A stretch of DNA of 64,000 nucleotides from Dryomyza anilis (taxonomy: Eukaryota > Arthropoda > Insecta > Diptera > Dryomyzidae): the NCBI GenBank assembly GCA_951804985.1, contig OX638132.1:15791529-15855528 (forward strand). Reading direction: 5' to 3'. Positions 11,383 to 22,829 of the stretch are shown one piece after another. A program made the translations under genes and the position numbers. Positions within the stretch are counted from its first letter, which is position 1, and the number at the start of each line of letters is the position of its first letter. The notes beneath the pieces were generated by a model. It was given only the letters and a program-made list of their open reading frames with translations. It was not told the origin of the DNA and ran no database searches.

Positions 11383-12561
11383 ATGTTGGCCCATCATGCA
11401 ATGCCAAATTTTCAATGTCGCAACAACTGTCAACACAAAGAATGCCAACGTCACGCACCGCTTGGTATCATCGATCAACATGAGCAGTGTCAGTGCCTGG
11501 GCGAGGTCAATTCCTCCTCGATATTTCTCGAGAACGTACTGGATCTGGCCAATACGCTGGCGCAGGTGATGGTCATCTGCGGCATACACGAGTGCAAAGC
11601 CAAGTCCACCATTGACGTCACCACCTATGCCTTTCTGCACTACGATCAGGTATGTTATTGCCTCGATACAACGCCCAAGCGACGCATACGCAAAGAGGAT
11701 CTGTTTCACGAGCTGGGTCGCAAGTGTCTGATGAACCGGGTCGAGGCGCATCTCGCCTATACGATCATCAAGCGTGGCTTCAAGGCCTTCTACTACAAGC
11801 CGAAGGAGCCGAATCGCAACGATCCGGACAGTCGTCCCAGCTTCTCGGAGGAATGCGTCTACGTGCATGCGGCCAAAAAGACAGCCGAGAGTTATGGCCG
11901 CTACGATGGGTTGTCGTGCGAGGAGCAACGCGGTTTCGAGGCCAAAATACGGGTGGCCTATAAGAAGTTCTACGATCGCATGCAGCTGCGCAAGAATCAA
12001 CCGGAGGGCGATGACTGCAACTGTTGCTTCTGCGCCAAGAAACGCGGTCATTTGATCTACAGCAAGGCGCCGCCATGCGGCCCCAAGAAGAAGGAGCCGC
12101 ATCGTTGTCCGCACTGCTGCAAGAAGAAGGAGAAGAAACGCTTCATACATCCGAGTCGTGTGCTGGCCAAGTGTCCGAAATGCCATCGTGCGCGCAAATT
12201 CTGCACCTGCGAGAAGTATCAATTCCAGTTGGACTGGGTGCAGAGTATCTGGGTGCGTCCGGACTTCGATTTGTACTACAAGGAGAATATCGACGAGGAG
12301 CTGCGCAGACAATCCGAAGGTGGTTGTTACGAACTGGAATCGCCACCTCATGATTCGCAACAGGGATCGCTGCATTCTAATGTATCACCAGGCGAAAGTC
12401 GTCATTCGAAAACTTCAGGTGGTTCGGGACGCGGTTCGGCACGTGGTTCGGCAAATGGCTCGGGACGTGGCTCTGCACGTGGTTCAGCGCAAGGTTCGGC
12501 GCACGGATCGGCGCAAGGTTCGACGCATGAGGCAAACGAACCCGAAAATGTGGAAGCGTAA
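11383..12561 (+). CDS. Intronless Cys/Lys-rich protein with Gly-Ser-Arg-Ala repeat tail
   Basis: One uninterrupted frame of 392 residues. The start is well supported: an in-frame TGA lies two codons upstream (11377-11379) and the ATG has an A-rich fly-type leader. The N-terminal part (1-95) has Cys at 12, 16, 21, 36, 38, 66, 71, 91 and 93. Residues 100-205 form a charged, probably helical middle. Residues 210-280 hold a Cys-rich, Lys-rich core with CNCCFC (212-217), CPHCC (242-246), CPKC (264-267) and CTC (274-276), which could bind metal. Residues 345-381 are a low-complexity GSARGSA-type tail. No signal peptide or membrane segment is seen. The coding DNA is clearly more GC-rich than its flanks, with codon bias typical of a selected gene. 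I do not recognise the family. Intronless Cys-rich fly genes are often testis-expressed, but that is only an inference. Long open frames on the other strand and in other frames are shadows. Confidence 0.85.
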   Translation: MLAHHAMPNFQCRNNCQHKECQRHAPLGIIDQHEQCQCLGEVNSSSIFLENVLDLANTLAQVMVICGIHECKAKSTIDVTTYAFLHYDQVCYCLDTTPKRRIRKEDLFHELGRKCLMNRVEAHLAYTIIKRGFKAFYYKPKEPNRNDPDSRPSFSEECVYVHAAKKTAESYGRYDGLSCEEQRGFEAKIRVAYKKFYDRMQLRKNQPEGDDCNCCFCAKKRGHLIYSKAPPCGPKKKEPHRCPHCCKKKEKKRFIHPSRVLAKCPKCHRARKFCTCEKYQFQLDWVQSIWVRPDFDLYYKENIDEELRRQSEGGCYELESPPHDSQQGSLHSNVSPGESRHSKTSGGSGRGSARGSANGSGRGSARGSAQGSAHGSAQGSTHEANEPENVEA

Positions 12562-12610
12562 AATGCCAAACATAAAAACCTAAAAGAACAATACCAAAAG
12601 TGTAAAAGCG

Positions 12611-12616
12611 AATAAA
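12611..12616 (+). promoter_or_regulatory. Polyadenylation signal of the Cys-rich gene
   Basis: AATAAA lies 50 bp after the stop codon on the same strand. A second AATAAA occurs near 12743 and could serve as an alternative. Confidence 0.6.
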
Positions 12617-12834
12617 CGCACTCAATGGTTGGAAACACAATGAAAATTTTGAAAACAAATATTTCATAAATCTTTAGATTAAAATTTAACTTATAATTAA
12701 AACCTAAATACAAATTAAAAGTAGTGCAATTTAACACAATAGCAATAAAAATATGTGTGTTTTTTTTTACTGTGTATACAAATTTTTTGGTATTTTAAAT
12801 TGTTGAAAAATTTAAAAAAAAGTCGCACGATAGG

Positions 12835-13620
12835 AAAACACACTGTATGAAACCTCGTTCAGTATCAAATGGCTCGGATACAACTTTTTACTTTTCTCAC
12901 TGAGTAGCTCACGTTTTGAAAAGCCTTATAAGTTTCACTGGAAAACTAAACTCCGAAGTATCGAAGGCGTCTTTATAATCGACAAATAGGTTTTATTTAA
13001 TGACGATTCCCTTAAGTACCTACTCTCCCATTAAGAAATTTAGTATCGCTCTGGGGTCATAAAGGAGTCGAATTGAGTGTCCCTTAGAAAAAATACTCAT
13101 CAAAATTTCTCATTTAAGTCTGTTTTCGGAGCTCCGCAAAATATTACTCATAAAAGAGTCATAACTAGAAGTTATATACACTCATAAAAAATACTATATA
13201 AATAATAGTTTTTTACTACTAAAAATAGTCAATAGGATAAATTATTATTTTAATCGGAAAATACCATTAAATACTAGAAAATACCATGACATTGCCATTG
13301 AGTTTATATGAGAAGATTTATTTTTTGTATACTATTAAATCAATAATTGTCCTATTGACCAATTTTAATGGGATTTGAGGGAATTTTTTTTCTGGATGTA
13401 GGAGCCCTCATGAGCGCTCAGAAAATTGACTAAAAAGCTCCATGTTTCAGAATGTTTCAGAAGTGTTCCAAAATTTGACTCATAAGCAGAGTATCATTAT
13501 GAGGGATTTAGGAGCACTCTCAAATGAAATTCCTAAAAGCATCAAATTTTAGAGTGTTTTAGGAGCACTCAGAAAAGGAAGTCATAGACATGTTTTATTA
13601 ATGCTGGCACTAGGAGCCTA
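12835..13620. repeat. Decayed repeat rich in GGAGCACTC, with a MITE-1 inserted
   Basis: Sequence around 13000-13190 and 13402-13620 repeats GGAGCACTC-, AGTGTTTTAGGAGCAC- and CTCATAA-like words, and similar words recur at 15890-16010. A MITE-1 copy (13193-13401) splits it. No gene is visible. The class of the host repeat is unknown. Confidence 0.4.
13193..13401. mobile_element. MITE-1 copy
   Basis: It contains AGTCAATAGGATAAATTATT and the opposing TTGTCCTATTGACCAATTTT, as in the reference copy at 54734-54953. The sequence is very close to the copy at 1328-1518 over its full interior. Confidence 0.75.
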
Positions 13621-13985
13621 CTGTTTCAAAAAAAATATACTATATTAGTTTTGAATTTTAAATCAAAAAAATTAATTTTATTAGTTTAATTCAACGGACA
13701 AAAATACATATTTCATGGATTTAATTGAAATGAATGCATTTTCTCTCGCTCTGAACCAAGAAAAACATGAACATGAATGATCTTGTCATCTTGTCACATT
13801 ATATATTTTTGAAGAGGGCAAACTTCTGAAAATGAAAGATTGTGGTGTCTAACAAGTTTCAAAAATATGAATGTTGAACATAATTATGGTGATTTTAGAG
13901 TTCTTAAAAACATGTCCTTTACCCAAGTTTCAGGAGACTTTTTGGGAACTTTTTAGTACTGAAGTATGATTGATTTAAGAGTAAT

Positions 13986-15200
13986 GGTTCCGTTTTCGTG
14001 CCGTTACGCCGGTACCGATTTTCTTCCGTTGTAGCCTGAATGTTTGAAACATAAACACAAACGTCATTTCATTTTGTGAATCAGGGAAAAGAAGAAAGAC
14101 GTTACACGATTGCAAGACATCAACAGTTGAGTTACACAAATATAATTAAAATTAAATAATATTTTTCAACTTGCTCTTAAAAGATTTACAAAAGACACAA
14201 TTTATAATTAATGGTGGAGCGAAACCAGGACTGCAGTGACTTATTGCAACACAAATAAAAATTCGCTGAATTTCGCAATAAACTGCAAGAAGTGGCGCGC
14301 GAATAGGGCTGATTTCGAAGCTGATTTTCATGCCATTCTGTATCAAGGCAGCCTCAACTATGTTCAGAAAATACCCAAATGTGAACTTTTATTTGCGCAC
14401 AACATGTGGGGCACTTCTAATCCCCACATCATAAATTGTCAACACATAAGAAAGGACTCATCGTCGCACTGGCGCCGGATTCAGTGTCACCTCTGCGTTA
14501 TGGCTATACTAGTGTTCAAACGCCGTGACCCACACAAAGGCAAGCATTTTAAACACAATTTATCAATATATTAAATTTATCAACATTCACACAGGTTTTC
14601 CCACTCGTCAATGCCAAGGAGGAGATATTGAAACCCCCTGGAGCGTCGTGATATATCTGTAGATGGTAAAAGATGGTGACCAAAGGCTAGTTTTTCGAAT
14701 GTCTGAACGAAATACCTCGAAAATCACACATTGTTTTCTCTCGTTTAATTTGAGAAACATGTTAAATAATATTATAATATCATTTTTAATAATTAAGTAA
14801 AGTTTAAATTAAATTAATAAATACCGTAAAAAAAAATACTATACCAAAAAATGCACTTGTTTTAATTTATGTTGAAATATTTCAGTAAGCTTAATTTTTT
14901 CCACTCAGTTTACAGCACGTTTTTGGTGCGTTTTGTTGTATTCCACTTCGGTTTGCTTTTTAAAATACCGCACGATATTGGCACGTTTTCGGTACGATTC
15001 AAACGTACTACAAATATTTGTACTCCGTTTAAAGTACGATATATTGGCACGTTTACGGCACGTCATAACGAATTTTCAACTGATTCGAATACGTTTTCGA
15101 TGTTCCTTAAAAACCGCTCTCCAAACACGTTTCCCGATTCAGAAATCGGCACGTTTCCGGAATATGATTCCGTTTTGATGTACCGATAACGGAACATAAG
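13986..15200. mobile_element. Possible transposon with ACCG/CGGT-rich ends
   Basis: The left end (GGTTCCGTTTTCGTGCCGTT, then GCCGGTACCG) and the right end (CCGATAACGGAACATAAGCG) are roughly inverted relative to each other. The right third (14900-15190) repeats GGCACGTTT and GTACGAT words in a degenerate tandem pattern. A plus-strand open frame of 112 residues (14236-14574) lies in the middle. The boundaries and class are uncertain, and no transposase motif was recognised. Confidence 0.35.
14236..14574 (+). pseudogene. Unidentified 112-residue open frame
   Basis: The frame is more GC-balanced than its flanks and uses varied codons. It includes a Trp/Cys/His-containing stretch WRRIQCHLCVMAILVFKRRD. 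No domain is recognised and no intron signals stand out. It sits inside the putative element 13986-15200, so a transposon-derived coding relic is the most economical reading; a real single-exon gene is possible. Confidence 0.25.
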
Positions 15201-15329
15201 CGGAACGAATTGTTTCTTGGGTATATTGTTGAAACTTTCAGGCAAATTTAAAATAAATAAATATTCATACAAATTAGTTTTGTGAGAAGAAAAAATGGTT
15301 TTTGTATAAATTAAATACACATGGGGATC

Positions 15330-15745
15330 TACTCTTCAAATTCCATAAGTAACTGATCAGTTTTTGACTAATTCTACTGGGGACTGACCAGTTTAGGAAC
15401 AGTTTTTGAGTAGTTCTACTGGAAGCGATCAACTCTTCAAATCCCTACCAGTAACCGGCCAGTTTTTGACTAATTTTACTGGCAGCGATCAACTCTTCAA
15501 ATTCCTACCAGTCACCGAACAGTTAATGACTAGTTTTACTGGGATGAATATTCTTTAAGAATCCCTATGATTTTATGACTAGTTTTTACTGACAGGGATC
15601 AACTCTTCAAATTCCTACCAGTAACCGACCAGTTTTTGACTAGTTTTGACTAGTTTTAGAATCCCTATCAGTAACCTACCAGTTTATGATTAGTTTTTAC
15701 TGGCGAGTATATACTCTTCAAAATCCTACGTGAAACTTAGCAGTA
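15330..15745 (+). repeat. ~60-bp minisatellite
   Basis: About six to seven diverged units carry GATCAACTCTTCAAATTCCT, CCAGTAACCGACCAGTTTTT and GACTAGTTTTACTGGCAG. Spacing between GATCAACTCTTCAAAT words near 15428 and 15488 gives a ~60-bp period, with later units lengthened or deleted. It is non-coding. Confidence 0.75.
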
Positions 15746-16010
15746 TTTGAGCTGCCTAGTAAATGATTGCTTCTAAAAACAAATTTATTGGAATATTTCT
15801 TAAGAATTGCCCTTTTTATTTATTTTTAAAGAGGGGACATGCTCGAAAATATAGTAATTGTAAATAATATGAATGTTTAGGAGTATTTAAAATGATCATA
15901 AATATGAGGATTATTGGGCTTTTAAGAACGTGACTTCTGCACAGATTTTGGGAGCCCTTTTGTATAATTTAGGTGCTCGTAATTTTAAATTACTCATTTA
16001 TGAGTGTTTT

Positions 16011-17439
16011 TTTTTTTGTGCTGTTGACCTCTTAATTAACAATAAGGTTCATTCGGACTTTATCTTTGCACATAAATAAATGTATTAGAAAGTGAAGCAC
16101 ATAATTCACTGTTCGTTGCAACCACTACCAATACTAATTATGGTATCAATTTCTTGATTTGATTGCTGGTGACCTCGGTAAGTAATCTATTTAGAACATA
16201 GGTCGGCGTCTCTTTCGACGAAATAATTCATTAAACAAAGCCGCACAATGCGTGCCGCGTGCCTTGTGCCGCACAGGGTCGGTTTAATGAGTCGCACAAC
16301 CGCTAAATCACGCAGAGTGCGTTGGTGTGGCCAGTGACGACATTGTTGAGAAGCATGGCGTGGGTAATGTCTCATGATGAAGGACATCGATTAATCAGCA
16401 TTATGTGCGAGTTTTATACGCATATTAACTGGGTATCGCTGCAAAGGTATTTAATCAGCTATTAGTAGATAAGTCTACATTGTAGGCATTAAATCAACGC
16501 ATATGGAATATATTTAGAAAATAAAAAAACGCATATTTTCCACTACATTTGAATGTCAAAGTTCACATATAAAAGAGGCACTTGTATTGAAAATGCAGTA
16601 CAACTTTTGTTTATTAAGCTGCCGCTGCCCCTTGAAGCGCACAGCATTTATCCTCGCCTTGAGTATGTAAATTAACAGCGGCATTAAGCCACACAAGCGC
16701 TTCTATTCATCCACACACACTCAAACACATAATTATGCGCACGTATGCGCACAGAGTTAGTACATAGTAACACTTGATGCAGGCTCCACTGCAACAACCT
16801 CCTTTGCAGCCTTTAAATGCTCTCCAGACGCACGAACTCAATTGCTATAGTTTCCAGCAGTCGTCTTAACCAAGCAAACAAGTTGGCTGTTTAAACGATT
16901 GCTTTAAACGACTCCTTTTTAAAGCATTTTATGAGCATAAAGGATAGACACATAAAGGAGCCGCAAAGGTTGGCGTTTACTTAAAAGGTTTCTCGTTGCA
17001 AAGTCCTTTTGTCCTTTTTTTAATAAAGCTTATATCACGAACATTATTATGACAAAGTAAAGACGTGCATTATAAAAATAACTGCTGCGTTTATGTGACC
17101 TAAACTTAATGTTGTTTAAAAAAGCCATACATTTTGATTTATACTTCTAATATTTTACTACTTATAATAAAGTACCTACAATACGTAAATAATATTTTGA
17201 TAATTTAAACGTCATTTACAGCAGAAAAACTGACTAATAACAGTTGAATACAAAAACGAAAAGATTTGTCAAATGAGCTGTGAGTTAAAATCATTATATA
17301 CGCTTTACCAGATATATATTTGCAGGAATAGCATATATGTTTGGAGCTCTATGAAAAACATAATTATATTTGTCTGATAAATCTTGCATAAACAGGGTTG
17401 TAATGAGAGTTAAACATATTGCAAGGAACTATGTATAAC
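16011..17439. other. Unique, less AT-rich intergenic DNA
   Basis: From about 16050 to 16900 the DNA is markedly less AT-rich than the surroundings and belongs to no repeat seen in this window. No convincing frame is present on either strand. Such islands often are conserved non-coding or regulatory DNA, but this cannot be tested here. The stretch 16900-17440 is ordinary AT-rich DNA. Confidence 0.35.
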
Positions 17440-19120
17440 ATTCAGAAATCAGAAATAACTATTGACTTTAATTTCTATTTTGTTTTACACGAGAGATATT
17501 ATTTTTCAAAAAATATAGAGGTATTTTAATTTTTATTTTAAGAATTAAAGGTCTTTGATTGAAAGATACGTTTTATTTAGGGTTTAAATTGCTGCCAGCC
17601 GAATAGCAAAAAGCAACGAAAATATGGCTAAGCTGTGCTGTAACAATTTTCACATTTTCAAAAATGCCTGCTGCTGTGTTTGCGACTATTTCAAACATAG
17701 TAGTCAATAGCACATTTCTGAAAATTATAATTATGACAGTAACCAATAGCAAATCAAATTTAAAATATGACTACACTTGCTACGACGATAGTCGATGTTC
17801 GGTTTTTGTGTATGACTGTGGTCAAACACAAAAACCGATAGTCGTTGTTCGGGTTTTTGCAAATGGCTATTAGCCGAATAGTCGGTCATGCAATGGTTCG
17901 GTTGCTGCGACTACTGTCGTAGTTCATATTCACAAACGGCAGCAATGGTTCGTGAATTGTTCAACGTTGCTGCGAAAGACTATAGCGACAACACACATGG
18001 AACTATCAGTTTCTGTTGTTGTCATGTGTGCCATGCAATAGCAGATCGAGTGGAGGATGTAAAGCACAGCAGCAGACATATTTTAAATTTGATTTGCTGT
18101 TGGTAATTGTCATAGTTATAGTTTTCAGAAATGTGCTATGACTATTGCTGCAGCTGTTGTATTTTAAATAGACGCAGCCACAGCAGTTGCTACTACTTTA
18201 TTAAAAAAATAGGTCTTTGGTAAAGAGTTATATGAATATTTTGGTTCATAGTTGTTAATAGACAGAAAATTCAATTAGTCTTATTTATAGGGAATTTTTT
18301 GTTGTAGCAGAAATTGATTGGAGAAACATAAAAATGTGTTGGTGGAAAAGTTGATTTCGAACATTGTGTAGTTATTATCGACCGTTTATTTTTATAAAAT
18401 TATTTCGAAATATTTGTTTTCGTTGAATTTTTTTTCGAAAATCTTGATTTTGATCATTGCGTTGTTTTTGTCGTCCAAATATTATATAACATTTTTTTCG
18501 AAAATTTTCTAAAATTGTTGTTTTTGTCAAATAATTTTTTTTTTTTTTAATTCTTTATATTCGAAAATTTGCGAACATTGTTGTTTATGTCGATTTTTTT
18601 TTGGAAAATGATGAATTCGATCATTGCGCTGCTTTTGTCGTCCAAAAATTGTTAAACATATTTTCGAAATATTTCGAAAATTGTTGTTTTTGTCAAATAA
18701 TTTTATTTTTTTAATTTATTTTTTTTTTAATTCTATACTTTCGAAATTTTTCGAACATTGTTGTTTTTGTCGATTTTTTTTTTTTTTTGATTTTGACCAT
18801 TGCATTGTGTTTTGTCCTCCAAATTTTCTTAACATTGTGTAGTTTTTATCGATCATTTTTTTTATAAAATTATTTCGAAGATGGTTGTTTTTGTTGAATT
18901 TTTTTTTCGAAAATCTTGATTTCGATCATTGCGTTGTTTTTTGTCGTCCAGATATTATATAACATTTTTTTTCGAAAATTGTTGTTTTTGCAAATAATTT
19001 TGTTTTTTTTTTAATTGTTTATATTCGAAAATTTTCGAATATTGTTGGTTTTGCGATTTTTTTTTGTAAAATGATGAATTCAAACATTGCGTTGCTTGTG
19101 TCGTCCAAAAATTACTAATG
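17440..19120 (+). repeat. SAT-1 copy 2, interrupted by a fold-back element
   Basis: The leader at 17440-17585 matches 7310-7440. The next matching part starts only at about 18207 (AGGTCTTTGGTAAAGAGTTA) and continues through the TTTTCGAACATTGTTG array to 19120. The ~620 bp in between (17586-18206) has no counterpart in copy 1. Confidence 0.7.
17586..18206. mobile_element. FB-C fold-back element inserted in SAT-1
   Basis: A nearly perfect 59-bp inverted repeat is formed by 17709-17768 (starts GCACATTTCTGAAAATTATA) and 18079-18138 (ends TTTTCAGAAATGTGC). The similarity extends outward through CTGCTGTG-type sequence to give arms of about 100 bp. The centre holds many GACTA/TAGTC and GTTGCTGCGA words. 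No transposase is encoded. The open frames inside are compositional. Confidence 0.65.
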
Positions 19121-20224
19121 AGAAATATATTTTGTTAACCTTTATATATCTCGCACATCGTCCGCAACCAAAATTTTGACGTGCGGGGCTAGAATTTTTA
19201 CAACATTTTATCTGTTCCAAAAGAAATGTTGAAAATCCGATTTTTTTTTTTGTTTTAGAAGATTTAAACTTTATTTAGCCCACACTTAAACTAAAGCTAT
19301 TCCTTAAAACCATTTATTGGGATGTGTTCTCGCACAGCCCCCTACCCCCCAGTCTGTAAACTTTACAGCCTTTGAGAGCGTCACACTCTCTGCATAGAAA
19401 CCAGTTGCATACTAATGAAAATGTCGTTGCGTCGCATAAAATTGACTTGATGCAAATATGGTGTCATTTTCAGGGTATGTAGCAACTGAGTGAATGACTG
19501 AATTGCGAGTCACTTGCACAACAACACGTTCTTCAAACACAAACAGAGGGCGCTACTCGAGGCACTCTTCATGCGACTTTATTAATTACTATGATGCGAA
19601 CACAAACGAACACAAACTGTTTAATTTAACATTTAGTTTCTCTCATTAAATGCTTGATTACGTCTTCATTAACGTTGTACCATATTTATTTTACGTACAG
19701 TGGGATTTGGTGTGAACGTGACCTTTAAGACTTCGTATAAGTTTTCCACATAGTTCCTTTCACTCAGTTTGTCACTTACTCACTTACGCTGTCACTCACA
19801 CATTGTGACACACATGGTGCTGTCAGAGTCTCTTAACTTGCTGTCTGACATGTGACCGAATGTCATAGGATTCCTGTTGACACCCGACATATATTGTCAT
19901 AGTACCCACCTACCTACCTACTATACGAACATATAGTAGGTATATATTTTGCAATTAATATTGTTGCTCTTGTGTGTGTGTGCGTCGTTTTTCCTCGGGG
20001 AGATTTTCAACAATATTTCTTCATTAAGTTGGTCAACTTTCGACAACTGCTGTCATTTCAATCTATTGACTTAGTTTGTTGTATTGTTAGTGTCGTTTGT
20101 CAAGTTTTCTTGTGTTGTATTGTGTAGTTTGTGGTCACTTGTTCTAATTAAAGTATTTGTTAAATTTTTAGATATTTATCTACACTTTGAAACAAGTTTA
20201 TGATATCTCATAAACATTGGTCAA
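19121..20224. other. Unique intergenic DNA
   Basis: The segment 19300-20000 is less AT-rich, contains clusters of GTCACT/AGTGAC words and a short CTAC repeat (CCTACCTACCTACTA near 19907). It has no recognised coding frame and no match to the repeat families here. It is a candidate regulatory region only by elimination. Confidence 0.3.
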
Positions 20225-20398
20225 TTTGGAAAATTTTGATTAAATAGTAAACGTTCAATAAAAATAATTTTTTTCAAAAGAAATGTTAAAGTATTTTGTT
20301 ATAATAAATGCTATTGAACGTTTAAAATAATAATGTATCCTATTTACTAATTTTAATAAAAACAAAACAAAAAAAATATATATTTTTTTCTGAGTGTA
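20225..20398. mobile_element. MITE-1 copy, diverged
   Basis: The right end TTTTTTCTGAGTGTAC matches the terminal repeat of the family, and the interior CCTATTTACTAATTTTAATA matches the inner arm. The left end is too decayed to place. Confidence 0.55.
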
Positions 20399-20473
20399 CA
20401 TATCGACGCTACTATGGAAAACTAGCACGTTTTAAATTTGTATATGAAAATGTCCATATAAAAAATTTGAAAC

Positions 20474-20697
20474 GTATTAGTTTTCGTAAGAGGTGAATGA
20501 GACAGAAGATGAATCAACGTCTTGCAGTGAGCGAAAAAGCGATGTAGAGCAGCGTATTAAGACAGATATGTATAAACGAGACGGAGATAGCATGTGAGAT
20601 CTATTAAAATGAAGAATGTTCTCGGTACATGTCGAACTAATGTACGCATCTGAAGCACAGGAATTCAATAGTGATTTCAGAGCGATCGAATACATGA
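20474..20697 (+). mobile_element. LTR-1, 5' part of an interrupted LTR
   Basis: TTTTCGTAAGAGGTGAATGA near the start and CAGTAGTGATT-like sequence near the end align with the solo LTR at 26663-26995 in the same orientation. The match stops at the point corresponding to GAGTGCATTTT and resumes at about 22830. The ~2.1 kb between is later insertion. Confidence 0.6.
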
Positions 20698-20699
20698 AA

Positions 20700-21758
20700 T
20701 ATACATTTAATCCGTAATTCGCTGAGCTCAAAATATAAATAACAGATGGAAATAAAATTCTCAAGTATAAATAAAAAGCAAGTAATAAAATAAATAAAAA
20801 ATAATGTTAGTTTCTAATTATCTTATATAAATTAAAAAATGTAAGTTAAATAAAGAGAAACACATAAATATTGTGTAAATAAATTATAAGCACCAAATTA
20901 CATTAAAATGAAATGTAAACATCAATATGTTTACATTCAAACAAAATGTTTTAACATTCAAATATCTATATGTTTAAAAAAAACTCTGAAAATTATTAAT
21001 TTTGAATATAAATATGTTTGGACGAAAACAAAAATTAGTTTAGCTGTCATTATAATAATGTTTCTGTTTGCATAAAACTTTAAAGATTTATCGTCACTAT
21101 CATGCCAAAGTGGCGAATGTGTAATTTTTGATATTTTTACATTTTTTAATGTAGTTTTTCCTAAAGTATACCGTGCCAAAATCGTGCACCCAGAAAAAAT
21201 ACTATATAAATAATAGTTTTTTACTATTAAAAATAGTTAATAGAATAAATTATTATTTTAATCGGAAAATACCATTAAATACCAGAAAATACCATGACAT
21301 TATATGTTTACAAAAACTCTGAAAATTATTAATTTTGAACATAAATATGTTTGGACGAAAACAAAAATTAGTTTGGCTGTCATTATAATAATGTTTTTGT
21401 TTGCATAAAACTTCAAAGATTTATCGTCACTATCATGCCAAAGCAGCGAATGTGTAATTTTTGATATTTTTACATTTTTTAATGAAGTTTTTCCTCAAGT
21501 ATACTGTGCCAAAATCGTGCACCCAGAAAAAAATACTATATAAATAATAGTTTTTTACTATTAAAAATAATTAATAGGATATATTATTATTTTAATCGGA
21601 AAATACCATTAAATACTAGAAAATACCATGACATTATACGTTTACAAAAACTCTGAAAATTAATGATTTTGAACATAAATATGTTTGGACGAAAACAAAA
21701 ATTAGTTTGGGTGTCATTATAATAATGTTTTTGTTTGCATAAAGCTTCAAAGATTTAT
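20700..21758 (-). mobile_element. REP-2 (minus) with a 333-bp local triplication
   Basis: REP-2 sequence in minus orientation runs from about 20706 to 21070. Three direct units follow, starting at about 20971, 21305 and 21638 (the third is incomplete). Each unit joins three sources: the REP-2 end (GTTTGGACGAAAACAAAAAT), the first ~110 bp of the FB-A fold-back element (CGTCACTATCATGCCAAAG), and a MITE-1 half (AATAGGATAAATTATTATTT). Only the third unit continues into a complete fold-back element. Confidence 0.7.
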
Positions 21759-22753
21759 CGTCACTATCATGCCAAAGTGGCGAATGTGTAATTTTTAATA
21801 TTTTTACATTTTTTAATGTAGTTTTTCCTCAAGTATACCGTGCCAAAATTGTGTGTACTTTTTGTTGGATATTTCAAGCCTCAAAAGACAAAACCAAAAG
21901 GGCGAATTCGATTAATTGAAAATGTTGTCATCCCAAAAGGGCGAATCTTTTCGTATTTTTCCCATAACTTTTTATTGGTATAAGATAAAATAGTGATGAA
22001 GCGGCATTAATTGTTTATTTTTAAAGCACCTATCGAGCATCATCATTACTTAAAAATATTTTTTTTTAATTTTTATCATTTACAAGAAAAATGTTTGGCA
22101 AATTATTTTGAATTAATGATGCTAATTGATAGGTGCTTTAAAATCAAACAATTAATGCCGTCACATCACTATTTTATCTTGCACCAATAAAGAGTTAAAG
22201 CAAAAAAACGTAAAGATTCGCCCTTTTGGAATGACAAGATTTTCAATTTTTCCAATTTTTGCGTTTTTTTTCTTATAACTCTTTATTGGTGCAAGATAAA
22301 ATATTGGTGTAAAGGAATTAATTTTTTGTTTTTAAAGCACCTATCGATTGACATCCTTAATTCAAAATAATTTGCCAAACCATTTTTTTTTTGTTGCAAA
22401 TAACAAATGGCAAATTAATGTTTGACAATCAATAGATGCTTTAAAAACAAACAATTAAATCTTTTTCATAACTATTTTATCTAGCGCAAATAAAGAGTTA
22501 TATCATAATAAACAAATTTATTTGCGTTTTGGTCAGTATACAGCCACACAAAATCCATATTTATCATTCAGTAAGTTGTCCGTATCCAAAGATATTTTAT
22601 GTACATTATAATAGTTGATGAATAAACCAAAATTACAAAAAACAAATGTAAAAAAATAAATTTTGACTAATTTTTAAAGCAGCTCAAACTTTAAAATTTT
22701 ATTTCCCAACATTTTTAAAAATGCACATTCACCGCTTTGGCCTGGCAGTGACG
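21759..22753. mobile_element. FB-A fold-back element, full copy 1
   Basis: The ends CGTCACTATCATGCCAAAG and CTTTGGCCTGGCAGTGACG are inverted repeats that extend about 30 bp. Inside are two long hairpins, roughly 21970-22200 and 22270-22510. Each has arms carrying GCAAGATAAAATA, AGCACCTATCGA, and the reverse complements TCGATAGGTGCT-like and TATTTTATCTTGC. It is inserted into REP-2: REP-2 sequence resumes at 22754 with TATGTAATGCATGCAAAATT. There is no coding capacity. Confidence 0.75.
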
Positions 22754-22829
22754 GTATGTAATGCATGCAAAATTATAAAGTTAATTGTCGTAATGTAAGC
22801 CAAACATAAGAGTGTTTTTATTTTGTACA

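Noticed and set aside
11347..12375. Long minus-strand open frame of 342 codons opposite the Cys-rich gene
   Set aside because: It is a shadow of the GC-rich coding strand. The plus frame has the start context, stop, polyadenylation signal and sensible codon use.
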